A stretch of DNA of 5,660 nucleotides from SIG440 sp045648175 (GCA_045648175.1 JAZRNN010000051.1:1-5660), one strand, 5' to 3'; positions 1 to 5,621 are shown, counted from the first letter of the stretch. Program-made: numbers and translations. Notes: a model not told the origin generated them from the letters alone.

Positions 1-231
1 TACATTTTTAAATTCTTCTTTATTTTCAACTATTTCAAATACACCGGGCTGTCTTTTGGATAGCTTTTCAGTCACCTGTGTAACCTGAAGAATAACATCT
101 TTTTCAACACTGTCTATGGAAAGTTGATAAGAAAGTCCGCCGACTAAAGAAAGCACAACTAATACAAGTACAAACATAAGTGTTGTGTACCATATTGTTA
201 TTCTAGTTTTTATAGAAGTAGGCTTTTTCAT
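1..231 (-). CDS. Sensor histidine kinase, N-terminal fragment (cut by window edge)
   Basis: Only the first 77 codons are present; the reading frame is open to base 1 and continues outside the window. The protein begins MKKPTSIKTRITIWYTTLMF: a short basic cytoplasmic segment (residues 1-11) followed by one hydrophobic helix (about 12-34), after which a polar, probably extracytoplasmic sensor segment starts (SIDSVEKDV onward, containing several acidic and amide residues). This fits the N-terminus of a two-transmembrane sensor kinase. The kinase core (H-box, ATP-binding domain) is not visible, so the assignment rests on the N-terminal pattern and on the gene lying one base after the stop of an OmpR-type response regulator, the usual regulator-kinase operon order. 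The ATG at 231-229 is preceded by AAAGGA (245-240, - strand) at 8 bases, inside the end of the regulator gene, so the two are probably translationally coupled. The signal it senses cannot be deduced. Confidence 0.85.
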   Translation of the reverse strand, partial: MKKPTSIKTRITIWYTTLMFVLVLVVLSLVGGLSYQLSIDSVEKDVILQVTQVTEKLSKRQPGVFEIVENKEEFKNV

Positions 232-232
232 C

Positions 233-904
233 TTAATCTTCCTTTATCACATACCCCACATTTTTTATGGTATGGAGCAATTTTTTCTCGTAGTTATCAT
301 CAATCTTTTTACGCAGGTGGTGGATATATACCTTTATAACATCGCTCGAACCCTCGTATTCATAGTTCCAAATATTTTCTTCAATCTTTTCTTTTGATAC
401 GATAATGCCTTTATTTCGCATAAGGTATTCAAGTACAGAATATTCCTTTGACGAAAGCTCAATTACTGTATCTCCACGCTTTACAACTCTTGTTGTTGTA
501 TCTATGCTTAAATCTGCAATTTCAAGTACACTTCCCGTAAAATTCCCTTTTACACGGAGCATAGCTCTTATCCTTGCTGAGAGAACATCAAAAGAAAATG
601 GTTTTGTAAGATAATCATTTGCTCCGGTATCAAGTCCCATGATTATATCTTCATCCGAATCCTTCGCCGTGAGCATCAAAACAGGAGTTAATATTTTCTT
701 TTCACGCATTATTCGAAGAACATCAAAGCCATTAATCTTCGGCATCATAACATCAAGTATAATCCCGTCATATTGTGTGTTTTCTATATAGTACAAAGCA
801 TCCTCGCCATCAAAGCAACTGTCAACGGTATAACCGATTTTTGTCAGTCTTTCCGTTAGTGTTTTATTAAGATGCTTTTCATCTTCAACAACCAAAAGTC
901 GCAT
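233..904 (-). CDS. OmpR/PhoB-family DNA-binding response regulator
   Basis: The protein has 223 residues, the normal length for this family. The receiver domain (about 1-118) begins MRLLVVEDE, with the metal-binding acidic pair Glu7/Asp8, phosphoacceptor Asp51 in IILDVMMP, the switch residue Thr79 in MLTA, and Lys101 in the LTKPF motif. A winged-helix output domain follows (about 128-222): the segment ELSSKEYSVLEYLMRNKG, a recognition helix around SSDVIKVYIHHLRKKI (186-201) and a C-terminal wing ending in TIKNVGYVI. All key phosphotransfer residues are present, so it should be a functional cytoplasmic transcription regulator activated by the adjacent kinase. The start at 904 has a good ribosome binding site and a promoter directly upstream. 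Its targets are unknown; the divergently transcribed exporter unit next door is a possible target, but no recognisable binding site proves this. Confidence 0.96.
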   Translation of the reverse strand: MRLLVVEDEKHLNKTLTERLTKIGYTVDSCFDGEDALYYIENTQYDGIILDVMMPKINGFDVLRIMREKKILTPVLMLTAKDSDEDIIMGLDTGANDYLTKPFSFDVLSARIRAMLRVKGNFTGSVLEIADLSIDTTTRVVKRGDTVIELSSKEYSVLEYLMRNKGIIVSKEKIEENIWNYEYEGSSDVIKVYIHHLRKKIDDNYEKKLLHTIKNVGYVIKED

Positions 905-909
905 AATCT

Positions 910-916
910 CACCTCT
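910..916 (-). promoter_or_regulatory. Ribosome binding site of the response regulator gene
   Basis: On the - strand this reads AGAGGTG and lies 5 bases before the ATG at 904-902. It supports that start codon. Confidence 0.8.
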
Positions 917-928
917 TTTGCTTCATTA

Positions 929-957
929 ATTATATCATATTATATCTTAAATTACAA
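929..957 (-). promoter_or_regulatory. Promoter of the two-component operon
   Basis: On the - strand there is a -35 box TTGTAA (957-952), a 17-base spacer and a perfect -10 box TATAAT (934-929) preceded by TG at the extended -10 position (TGATATAAT). Transcription should start near 922, giving a very short leader before the ribosome binding site. A second GATATAAT copy lies exactly 10 bases upstream (946-939), inside the spacer. An AT-rich inverted repeat (AAATATT/AATATTT, 965-983) lies just upstream of the -35 box and could be a regulator site, though AT-rich palindromes also arise by chance. Confidence 0.75.
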
Positions 958-979
958 GAAAACCAAATATTTTTATAAT
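951..979 (+). promoter_or_regulatory. Possible rightward promoter, overlapping the leftward one
   Basis: On the + strand there is a perfect TATAAT (974-979), with ATTACA (951-956, four of six matches to the -35 consensus) at a 17-base spacing. If active it would start a transcript near 986 that runs into the hairpin-rich stretch 1036-1158. The DNA here is very AT-rich, so chance occurrence is a real possibility. Confidence 0.3.
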
Positions 980-1053
980 ATTTAAGGTGTGACGAGCTTC
1001 GGTGTACTTCATATCAATTTGAATATATCAAAATTCCCTTGAAATATAAGGGG

Positions 1054-1077
1054 TTTTGCATCTTGGATGATGCAAAA
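1054..1077. repeat. Perfect inverted repeat (hairpin), 9-bp arms
   Basis: Arms TTTTGCATC (1054-1062) and GATGCAAAA (1069-1077) pair perfectly around a 6-base loop. Neither strand has a run of T after the stem, so it is not a standard intrinsic terminator. The GCATC/GATGC core is shared with the terminator hairpin at 5556-5582. Confidence 0.6.
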
Positions 1078-1085
1078 AATTACCC

Positions 1086-1097
1086 TAATGCCAACTT
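1086..1097 (+). repeat. Left copy of 12-base flanking direct repeat
   Basis: TAATGCCAACTT is identical to bases 5610-5621. The two copies bracket the marR-ABC-ABC unit in the same orientation, each with a GCATC/GATGC hairpin to its left and another stem next to or overlapping it on its right. A perfect 12-base match between two short non-coding regions is unlikely by chance but not impossible. Confidence 0.5.
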
Positions 1098-1102
1098 TGA
1101 TG

Positions 1103-1146
1103 CCGCATTGAGAAAATTTGCGTGAACTGCCCGAATCTCAATGTGG
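1103..1146. repeat. Inverted repeat with 11-bp stem and 22-base loop
   Basis: CCGCATTGAGA (1103-1113) pairs with TCTCAATGTGG (1136-1146); the only non-Watson-Crick position is a G-U wobble, so the stem would hold in RNA. A T6 run follows 6 bases later (1153-1158), giving a weak terminator-like look in the + direction. Confidence 0.55.
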
Positions 1147-1230
1147 ACTCACTTTTTTGATATGTTCATGATACATTCAATCGATATCAAAACGAAACAG
1201 TTCATATAGGTATGAAATTTATAAAATCCA

Positions 1231-1259
1231 TTGACATTGCGTATTTTCTTTGATACAAT
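1231..1259 (+). promoter_or_regulatory. Promoter of the marR-ABC unit
   Basis: A perfect -35 box TTGACA (1231-1236), a 17-base spacer and a -10 box TACAAT (1254-1259) with TG at the extended -10 position. Transcription should start near 1266, inside the palindromic operator that begins 2 bases after the -10 box. This is close to consensus and probably strong when not repressed. Confidence 0.85.
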
Positions 1260-1274
1260 ATGTAGCGTGCTACA
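1257..1274. promoter_or_regulatory. MarR operator O1 (autoregulation site)
   Basis: AATATGTAGCGTGCTACA contains the perfect palindrome TGTAGC-GT-GCTACA (1261-1274). The same 18 bases recur at 1757-1774 before the first ABC gene. It touches the -10 box and covers the expected transcription start, so a dimeric MarR protein bound here would block the polymerase. The length and two-fold symmetry suit a MarR dimer. The link to this particular MarR protein is inferred from position and duplication. Confidence 0.82.
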
Positions 1275-1284
1275 TTTATAAAAA

Positions 1285-1293
1285 AAGGGGGGG
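1285..1293 (+). promoter_or_regulatory. Ribosome binding site of marR within an A7-G7 run
   Basis: Seven A (1280-1286) are followed directly by seven G (1287-1293). The junction gives an AAGGGG-type Shine-Dalgarno sequence 8 bases before the GTG start at 1302. It is unusual because it is a pure homopolymer pair rather than AAGGAGG. The nearby ATG at 1297 is out of frame with the regulator. Confidence 0.6.
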
Positions 1294-1301
1294 TATATGC
1301 C

Positions 1302-1721
1302 GTGCCTAAGAAAGATATCGGTTATCTTATCAAAAACATAAATGATAAGTTAAAAGTTAAAGCTGATGCAGATTTGAAGCATTATAATCTCACTTTGGCA
1401 CAAAGCCGTGTGTTTGCATTTTTACATAAATGCGGAGGACAAGCAACACAAAAAGAAATCGAGGTATTTTTGGAGGTATCGCATCCAACCGTGGTAGGCA
1501 TTGTTTCAAGGATGGAACAAAACGGTCATGTTGTAAGCCGGACAGACAATCATGATAAGCGAAATAAAATTGTTAAATTAACCAATCAGGCAGAAGCTCT
1601 GGGAATGAATATGGAGCATAATATTTTGGCAAATGAACAAAAAATGTTGGCCTCTCTTTCCGATAAAGATATTGAACGATTGAGGAAAATGCTGCTAATA
1701 GTTTATAAAAATCTTGAATAA
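1302..1721 (+). CDS. MarR-family winged-helix transcriptional regulator
   Basis: This 139-residue protein has the usual length and layout of MarR proteins. N-terminal helices that help form the dimer (IGYLIKNINDKLKVKADADL, 6-25) are followed by a helix-turn-helix (ATQKEIEVFLEVSHPTVVGI, 48-67, continuing to about 77), a wing with the family's Asp-x-Arg pattern (Asp85, Arg87) and a long C-terminal helix for dimerisation. The start is GTG at 1302: no in-frame ATG exists upstream, and this start gives the expected family N-terminus. It is the first gene of the exporter unit and most likely a repressor released by a small ligand, perhaps a substrate of the exporter. A perfect palindrome at its promoter and an identical one before the next gene make autorepression plus transporter control the simplest model. 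A single Cys44 lies just before the helix-turn-helix; redox sensing is not supported beyond that. Confidence 0.94.
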   Translation: MPKKDIGYLIKNINDKLKVKADADLKHYNLTLAQSRVFAFLHKCGGQATQKEIEVFLEVSHPTVVGIVSRMEQNGHVVSRTDNHDKRNKIVKLTNQAEALGMNMEHNILANEQKMLASLSDKDIERLRKMLLIVYKNLE

Positions 1722-1723
1722 GT

Positions 1724-1748
1724 AAGCCGGTAGTATATCGGCTTTTAC
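1724..1748 (+). terminator. Weak intrinsic terminator or attenuator hairpin between marR and the first ABC gene
   Basis: Starting 3 bases after the marR stop, AAGCCGGTA (1724-1732) pairs with TATCGGCTT (1736-1744) around a 3-base loop, with one G-U pair. The T run that follows is short and interrupted (TTACTT), so termination is probably partial. The outer bases AAGTAA/TTACTT could also pair across a 2-base bulge. It could lower read-through from the marR promoter into the transporter genes, or protect a processed 3' end. Confidence 0.45.
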
Positions 1749-1756
1749 TTAAATTT

Positions 1757-1774
1757 AATATGTAGCGTGCTACA
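1757..1774. promoter_or_regulatory. MarR operator O2, before the ABC genes
   Basis: An exact second copy of the 18-base block AATATGTAGCGTGCTACA with its perfect palindrome at 1761-1774. It ends 17 bases before the ATG of the first ABC gene. TTTAAT (1754-1759) occupies the same place relative to the palindrome as the -10 box does at O1 and matches TATAAT at five of six positions, suggesting a second repressed promoter. No good -35 box is seen at 16-18 bases (TAGTAT at 1731-1736 is poor). If there is no promoter here, bound repressor could still act as a roadblock to transcription from marR. Confidence 0.8.
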
Positions 1775-1779
1775 CTAAG

Positions 1780-1786
1780 AAGGAGG
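1780..1786 (+). promoter_or_regulatory. Ribosome binding site of the first ABC gene
   Basis: A consensus AAGGAGG lies 5 bases before the ATG at 1792. It fixes the start and predicts efficient translation. Confidence 0.85.
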
Positions 1787-1791
1787 ACATT

Positions 1792-3543
1792 ATGATTAAA
1801 ACATTAGCAAGGAGCCTGCGTGAACATAAAAAAGGCTCTGTTTACACCATTCTTTTATCCATACTTGAAGCGGCTTTTGAGATTTTAATACCGCTTTGTA
1901 TGGCAGAGGTAATTGACAAGGGCATTGACCCGGGTAATATGAGTGCTGTTTGGAAATACGGTATCGCACTGTTGTTATTTGCAGCGTTTCAGCTTTTTAC
2001 CGGAGTGCTTTCGGCGCATATCGCAGCTAAAACATCGGTAGGTTTTTCTGCAAATTTAAGGCAGGATATGTACGATAATGTTCAGACTTTTGCTTTCTCA
2101 AACATAGATAAGTTTTCAACTGCTTCTATCGTAACCCGTTTAACCACCGACGTTACAAACATTCAAAACGCATATCAAATGCTTATCCGTATGGCAATTC
2201 GCGGTCCGGTTATGCTTTTGTTTTCAATGATAGTATCCTTTCGCATAAATAGCACGGTATCATTTATTTTTCTTGCGGTTATTCCTTTGATGTCGCTATT
2301 GCTACTGCTGATTATCAAAAAAGTAAATCCGATTTTCAACCGTGTTTTTCATACCTATGATGAACTGAACAACGTGGTGCAGGAAAACGTGCGAGGAATC
2401 CGCGTTGTAAAGTCATTCAATCGTGAAGATTACGAAATCGATAAGTTCAAGGGAATATCAAAGAGTATTTATAATGATTTCGCAAAGGGCGAAAGATTGC
2501 TTGCTTTTAACTCTCCCATTATGCAGTTTTTTATGTATGCATGTATGATACTTATTTCCTGGATTGGTGCAAAGGCGATTATTGCAAGCGGAAACAATCC
2601 TGCTTTGGGAATGACAACGGGCGATTTGACCGCTTTGTTTTCCTATGCAATTCAAATTCTTATGAGCCTTATGATGCTCTCAATGATTTTCGCTATGATG
2701 ACCATATCCATTGCCTCCATGCGTCGTATTGCAGAAATATTGGACGAAAAAACCGATATAGCAAATCCTTCTGATCCTGAAATGATGGTAAAAGACGGCT
2801 CTATCTGTTTTGAGGATGTTGATTTTATTTATGCTTCCAAAGCCGATAAAAAGGTGCTTGATAATATAAATCTTTCTATATCTTCAGGAGAAACTGTGGG
2901 CATAATAGGCGGTACCGGTTCATCAAAATCAAGTCTTGTTCAATTAATTCCCCGCCTTTATGATGTAACGGGAGGACGGCTCACCCTGGGCGGCATCGAT
3001 GTGAGAAAATATGATCTCGATGTCCTTCGCAATGCTGTTGCTATGGTACTTCAGAAGAATGAACTGTTTTCAGGAACAATTAAAGAAAATCTGCGTTGGG
3101 GCAACGAAAACGCTACTGATGAAGAAATAGAAACCGCTTGCAAACTTGCTTGTGCTGACGAGTTTATACAAAGTTTTCCCGATAAGTATGATACTTATAT
3201 CGAGCAAGGCGGAACAAATGTATCGGGCGGACAAAAACAGCGACTTTGCATTGCCAGGGCACTCCTGAAAAAGCCAAAGGTTTTGATATTGGACGATTCA
3301 ACAAGTGCAGTAGATACCAAAACCGATGCGACTATTCAGAAATCTTTTGCAGAGTATATTCCTGATACTACTAAAATTATTATTGCTCAACGTGTAAGCT
3401 CAGTGCAACACGCAGACCAGATTGTTGTTTTGGACGACGGCAAAATAGCTGCTGTCGGAAATCATACAGAGCTACTGGAAAATTGCAATATTTACCGTGA
3501 GGTATATGAATCACAGAAGAAAGGAGACGGAGATAATGAATAA
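1792..3543 (+). CDS. Heterodimeric ABC exporter, half-transporter with degenerate ATP site (BmrC/TM287-like)
   Basis: 583 residues: a six-helix exporter membrane domain (helices about 17-41, 55-78, 132-152, 156-177, 242-264, 278-304) fused to a nucleotide-binding domain (about 337-575). Visible motifs are the A-loop Tyr347, Walker A GGTGSSKS (373-380), Q-loop Gln421, signature VSGGQ (477-481), Walker B ending LILDD (Asp501, then Asp502 where catalytic Glu is expected) and the switch region IAQR with Gln533 instead of His. Walker A also has Ser378 where Gly normally precedes the Lys. Its own ATP site is therefore expected to bind but hardly hydrolyse ATP, while its intact signature completes the partner's active site. 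The next gene overlaps it by 8 bases and supplies that partner. By family analogy the complex expels drugs, peptides or lipids; the substrate cannot be read from sequence. The MarR operator directly upstream suggests induction by the substrate. Confidence 0.95.
   Translation: MIKTLARSLREHKKGSVYTILLSILEAAFEILIPLCMAEVIDKGIDPGNMSAVWKYGIALLLFAAFQLFTGVLSAHIAAKTSVGFSANLRQDMYDNVQTFAFSNIDKFSTASIVTRLTTDVTNIQNAYQMLIRMAIRGPVMLLFSMIVSFRINSTVSFIFLAVIPLMSLLLLLIIKKVNPIFNRVFHTYDELNNVVQENVRGIRVVKSFNREDYEIDKFKGISKSIYNDFAKGERLLAFNSPIMQFFMYACMILISWIGAKAIIASGNNPALGMTTGDLTALFSYAIQILMSLMMLSMIFAMMTISIASMRRIAEILDEKTDIANPSDPEMMVKDGSICFEDVDFIYASKADKKVLDNINLSISSGETVGIIGGTGSSKSSLVQLIPRLYDVTGGRLTLGGIDVRKYDLDVLRNAVAMVLQKNELFSGTIKENLRWGNENATDEEIETACKLACADEFIQSFPDKYDTYIEQGGTNVSGGQKQRLCIARALLKKPKVLILDDSTSAVDTKTDATIQKSFAEYIPDTTKIIIAQRVSSVQHADQIVVLDDGKIAAVGNHTELLENCNIYREVYESQKKGDGDNE
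3520..3526 (+). promoter_or_regulatory. Ribosome binding site that decides the start of the second ABC gene
   Basis: AAAGGAG, inside the end of the first ABC gene, lies 9 bases before ATG 3536. It supports that start over the in-frame upstream ATGs at 3497 and 3506, which lie deep in the first gene and would add an atypical basic extension. Confidence 0.7.
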
Positions 3544-5473
3544 GAAAGAAAAAATGCCTCCTATGGGGAAAATTCCCGAAGGTATGCCACCTAAAGCCCA
3601 TTTCGATTTAAAATCTTTCGGAAGATTGCTTTCCTATATGAAAGACTATAAGGGTCAGCTTATTTTTGTTGTGATTTGCATATTACTAAGCGCCATTGCC
3701 TCTGCCGCTTCTTCACTTTTTTTGCAATCACTTATTGATGATTATATTACACCTTTACTCGGCAGTTCCGCCCCTGTCTTTTCGGGGCTTTTGAAAGCTT
3801 TGGTTGTGATAGGTATATTTTATCTGATAGGTGTACTTTCAACTTTGTTTTACAATCGAGTTATGGTTACGATAGCGCAAGGCACACTTAAAAAAATCCG
3901 TGATGAAATGTTTGAAAAAATGCAGCGGCTTCCAATTCGTGCATTTGACACTCGTACACACGGGGACATTATGAGCTTATACACCAACGATACCGACACC
4001 CTTCGTCAAATGATTGCAATCGCTATGGCACAGCTTGTATCTTCGGTATTTACAATAGTTGCGGTATTTGTAAGCATGCTCGGTATCAGCGTATGGCTGA
4101 CCATTGTTGCAGTTGTTGTTATATTTTTGGTTTTGCAGATAGTGAAAGCGATAACAGGTAAAATAGGCGTATTCTTTATGATGCAGCAAAAAACACTTGC
4201 AGATGTAAACGGCTATGTGGAAGAAATGGTAAACGGACAAAAGGTTATCAAGGTATTTTGCCATGAGGAAAAAGCAAAGGAAGAATTGCGGAAGAAAAAC
4301 AAAGCCTGGGCAACCAGTGCAGCAAGCGCAAACGGTTATGCACACTCTATGATGCCTATGATGAATGCGCTTGGATATGTTCAATATATAATAATTGCAA
4401 TTCTCGGTGCGTATATGGCAATCGCAGGGGTAACAAATCTTGGACTTACAGGAACAGGTCCGCTTACTCTCGGTATGATTGCTTCTTTCCTTACGCTGTC
4501 AAGAAACTTTACCGGTCCTGTTTCGCAGATTTCAAATCAATTTAATTCTATCGTCACAGCACTTGCCGGAGCTTCCCGTATATTTGCTTTTATGGACGAG
4601 ATACCTGAAACAGATGAGGGGTATGTAACACTTGTTAATGTCAAAGAAGAAAACGGTGTAATAAGCGAAGTTAAAAACAGAACCGGAATGTGGGCATGGA
4701 AACATCCTCATCACGACGGAACTGTTACTTATACAAAGCTTGAAGGAAGCGTTGTTCTTGACAAAGTGGATTTTGGATATGTTCCTGAAAAACAAGTTTT
4801 ACACGATATTTCACTTTATGCCGAACCCGGACAAAAGATTGCCTTTGTAGGTGCAACGGGTGCAGGAAAAACCACAATCACCAATCTGATTAATCGTTTT
4901 TATGATATTGCCGACGGTAAGATACGTTATGACGGTATTAATATTAATAAAATTAAAAAAGCAGACCTTCGCCGTTCTCTCGGTGTTGTTCTGCAAGACG
5001 TAAATCTGTTTACGGGGACTGTCATGGATAATATAAGATACGGTAACCCATATGCAACTGATGATGAGTGCATTGCTGCCGCAAAACTTGCTAATGCTGA
5101 CGGATTTATCCGTATGCTCCCCCAAGGGTATAATACTGTTTTAAAAGGCGACGGCAGTGGACTTTCACAAGGACAAAGACAGCTTATATCTATTGCGCGT
5201 GCCGCAGTTTCAAATCCGCCGGTTATGATTTTGGACGAAGCAACATCCTCCATTGATACACGAACAGAAAAGTTAGTTCAGGAAGGTATGGATAAGCTTA
5301 TGAAAGGCAGAACGGTTTTTGTGATTGCGCACAGACTGTCAACGGTTAAAAATTCTGATGTTATTATGGTGCTTGACAAAGGAAGAATTATCGAACGTGG
5401 AAATCACGAAAAACTGATTGCTGATAAAGGAACATATTATCAGCTTTATACCGGAGCATTTGAGCTTGACTAA
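3536..5473 (+). CDS. Heterodimeric ABC exporter, catalytic half-transporter (BmrD/TM288-like)
   Basis: 645 residues from ATG 3536, which overlaps the end of the previous gene by 8 bases and implies coupled translation. A Met/Pro-rich N-terminus (KMPPMGKIPEGMPP, 6-19) precedes six membrane helices (about 41-65, 83-107, 160-182, 185-207, 277-300, 308-330). The nucleotide-binding domain has A-loop Tyr415, Walker A GATGAGKT (439-446), Q-loop Gln487, signature LSQGQ (543-547), Walker B LDE with catalytic Glu568, and switch His599. All residues needed for hydrolysis are intact except the signature, where Gln replaces the first Gly; that is the exact complement of the defects in the partner. Between the two domains lies an extra segment of about 45 residues (358-404) containing MWAWKHPHHDG, longer than in a minimal half-transporter; similar linkers occur, as far as I recall, in clostridial relatives. 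Role: inner-membrane drug, peptide or lipid export with the upstream protein; substrate unknown. Confidence 0.95.
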   Translation: MNKKEKMPPMGKIPEGMPPKAHFDLKSFGRLLSYMKDYKGQLIFVVICILLSAIASAASSLFLQSLIDDYITPLLGSSAPVFSGLLKALVVIGIFYLIGVLSTLFYNRVMVTIAQGTLKKIRDEMFEKMQRLPIRAFDTRTHGDIMSLYTNDTDTLRQMIAIAMAQLVSSVFTIVAVFVSMLGISVWLTIVAVVVIFLVLQIVKAITGKIGVFFMMQQKTLADVNGYVEEMVNGQKVIKVFCHEEKAKEELRKKNKAWATSAASANGYAHSMMPMMNALGYVQYIIIAILGAYMAIAGVTNLGLTGTGPLTLGMIASFLTLSRNFTGPVSQISNQFNSIVTALAGASRIFAFMDEIPETDEGYVTLVNVKEENGVISEVKNRTGMWAWKHPHHDGTVTYTKLEGSVVLDKVDFGYVPEKQVLHDISLYAEPGQKIAFVGATGAGKTTITNLINRFYDIADGKIRYDGININKIKKADLRRSLGVVLQDVNLFTGTVMDNIRYGNPYATDDECIAAAKLANADGFIRMLPQGYNTVLKGDGSGLSQGQRQLISIARAAVSNPPVMILDEATSSIDTRTEKLVQEGMDKLMKGRTVFVIAHRLSTVKNSDVIMVLDKGRIIERGNHEKLIADKGTYYQLYTGAFELD

Positions 5474-5555
5474 ATTGGAATGAATATTTGATTTTACAAA
5501 TGCCATTAAACTATTCCATCACCTCAAATCCTTACGGGACAAAGGTTTGCAGAGT

Positions 5556-5591
5556 TGGACTGGCATCAGCGATGCCAGTCCACTTATTTTT
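5556..5591 (+). terminator. Strong intrinsic terminator of the marR-ABC-ABC unit
   Basis: TGGACTGGCATC (5556-5567) pairs perfectly with GATGCCAGTCCA (5571-5582), a 12-bp GC-rich stem with a 3-base loop, followed by CTTATTTTT. It lies 82 bases after the stop of the second ABC gene. In the opposite direction no T run follows the stem, so it acts rightward only. Confidence 0.88.
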
Positions 5592-5609
5592 GACCTGAAA
5601 ATGCCATAT

Positions 5610-5621
5610 TAATGCCAACTT
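5610..5621 (+). repeat. Right copy of 12-base flanking direct repeat
   Basis: TAATGCCAACTT is identical to 1086-1097 and in the same orientation. Here it overlaps the left arm of the hairpin at 5615-5643. Confidence 0.5.

Larger units (their letters stand above)
958..1230. other. Non-coding divergent intergenic stretch rich in inverted repeats
   Basis: No convincing gene is present on either strand. The stretch holds, in order: an AT-rich palindrome (965-983); a hairpin with arms CCCTT/AAGGG (1036-1040/1048-1052); a perfect 9-bp hairpin (1054-1077); the 12-base sequence TAATGCCAACTT (1086-1097), which recurs near the right end of the window; an 11-bp stem with a 22-base loop (1103-1146) followed by a T6 run (1153-1158); and a 9-bp inverted repeat TTTTGATAT/ATATCAAAA (1155-1163/1184-1192). 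This could be a decayed small repeat element, a small RNA or an untranslated leader. The sequence alone does not decide. Confidence 0.6.

Noticed and set aside
185..614. + strand frames opposite the response regulator and kinase genes
   Set aside because: The opposite strand encodes a textbook response regulator with all key residues; the + strand frames have no ribosome binding sites or known motifs.
1054..1077. Intergenic 9-bp hairpin as a transcription terminator
   Set aside because: No run of T follows the stem on either strand; the T bases lie on the wrong side or inside the stem.
1067..1111. A 14-codon frame in the intergenic region (MMQKITLMPTLMPH) as a leader peptide
   Set aside because: It has no convincing ribosome binding site, no codon pattern typical of an antibiotic-responsive leader, and lies far from the regulated genes.
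958..1230. CRISPR array or riboswitch in the hairpin-rich stretch
   Set aside because: There are no regularly spaced identical repeats, and no riboswitch consensus core that I recognise.
1297..1341. ATG at 1297 after the G run, giving a 14-residue frame
   Set aside because: It is out of frame with the regulator and encodes nothing recognisable (MPCLRKISVILSKT). Kept only as a possible competitor of the GTG start.
3497..3535. Upstream in-frame ATGs (3497, 3506) as starts of the second ABC gene
   Set aside because: They lie well inside the first ABC gene, have no ribosome binding site at proper spacing and add an atypical 13-residue basic extension. ATG 3536 has AAAGGAG at 9 bases.
3977..4384. 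135-codon - strand frame inside the second ABC gene, and similar antisense frames at 2458-2655, 3380-3601, 4532-4795 and 4811-5253
   Set aside because: They lie wholly or almost wholly opposite well-supported ABC genes, have Cys/His/Tyr-rich composition typical of antisense shadow frames, and show no recognisable domain.
5500..5598. 32-codon frame after the second ABC gene
   Set aside because: It lacks a ribosome binding site and reads straight through the strong terminator hairpin; probably chance.
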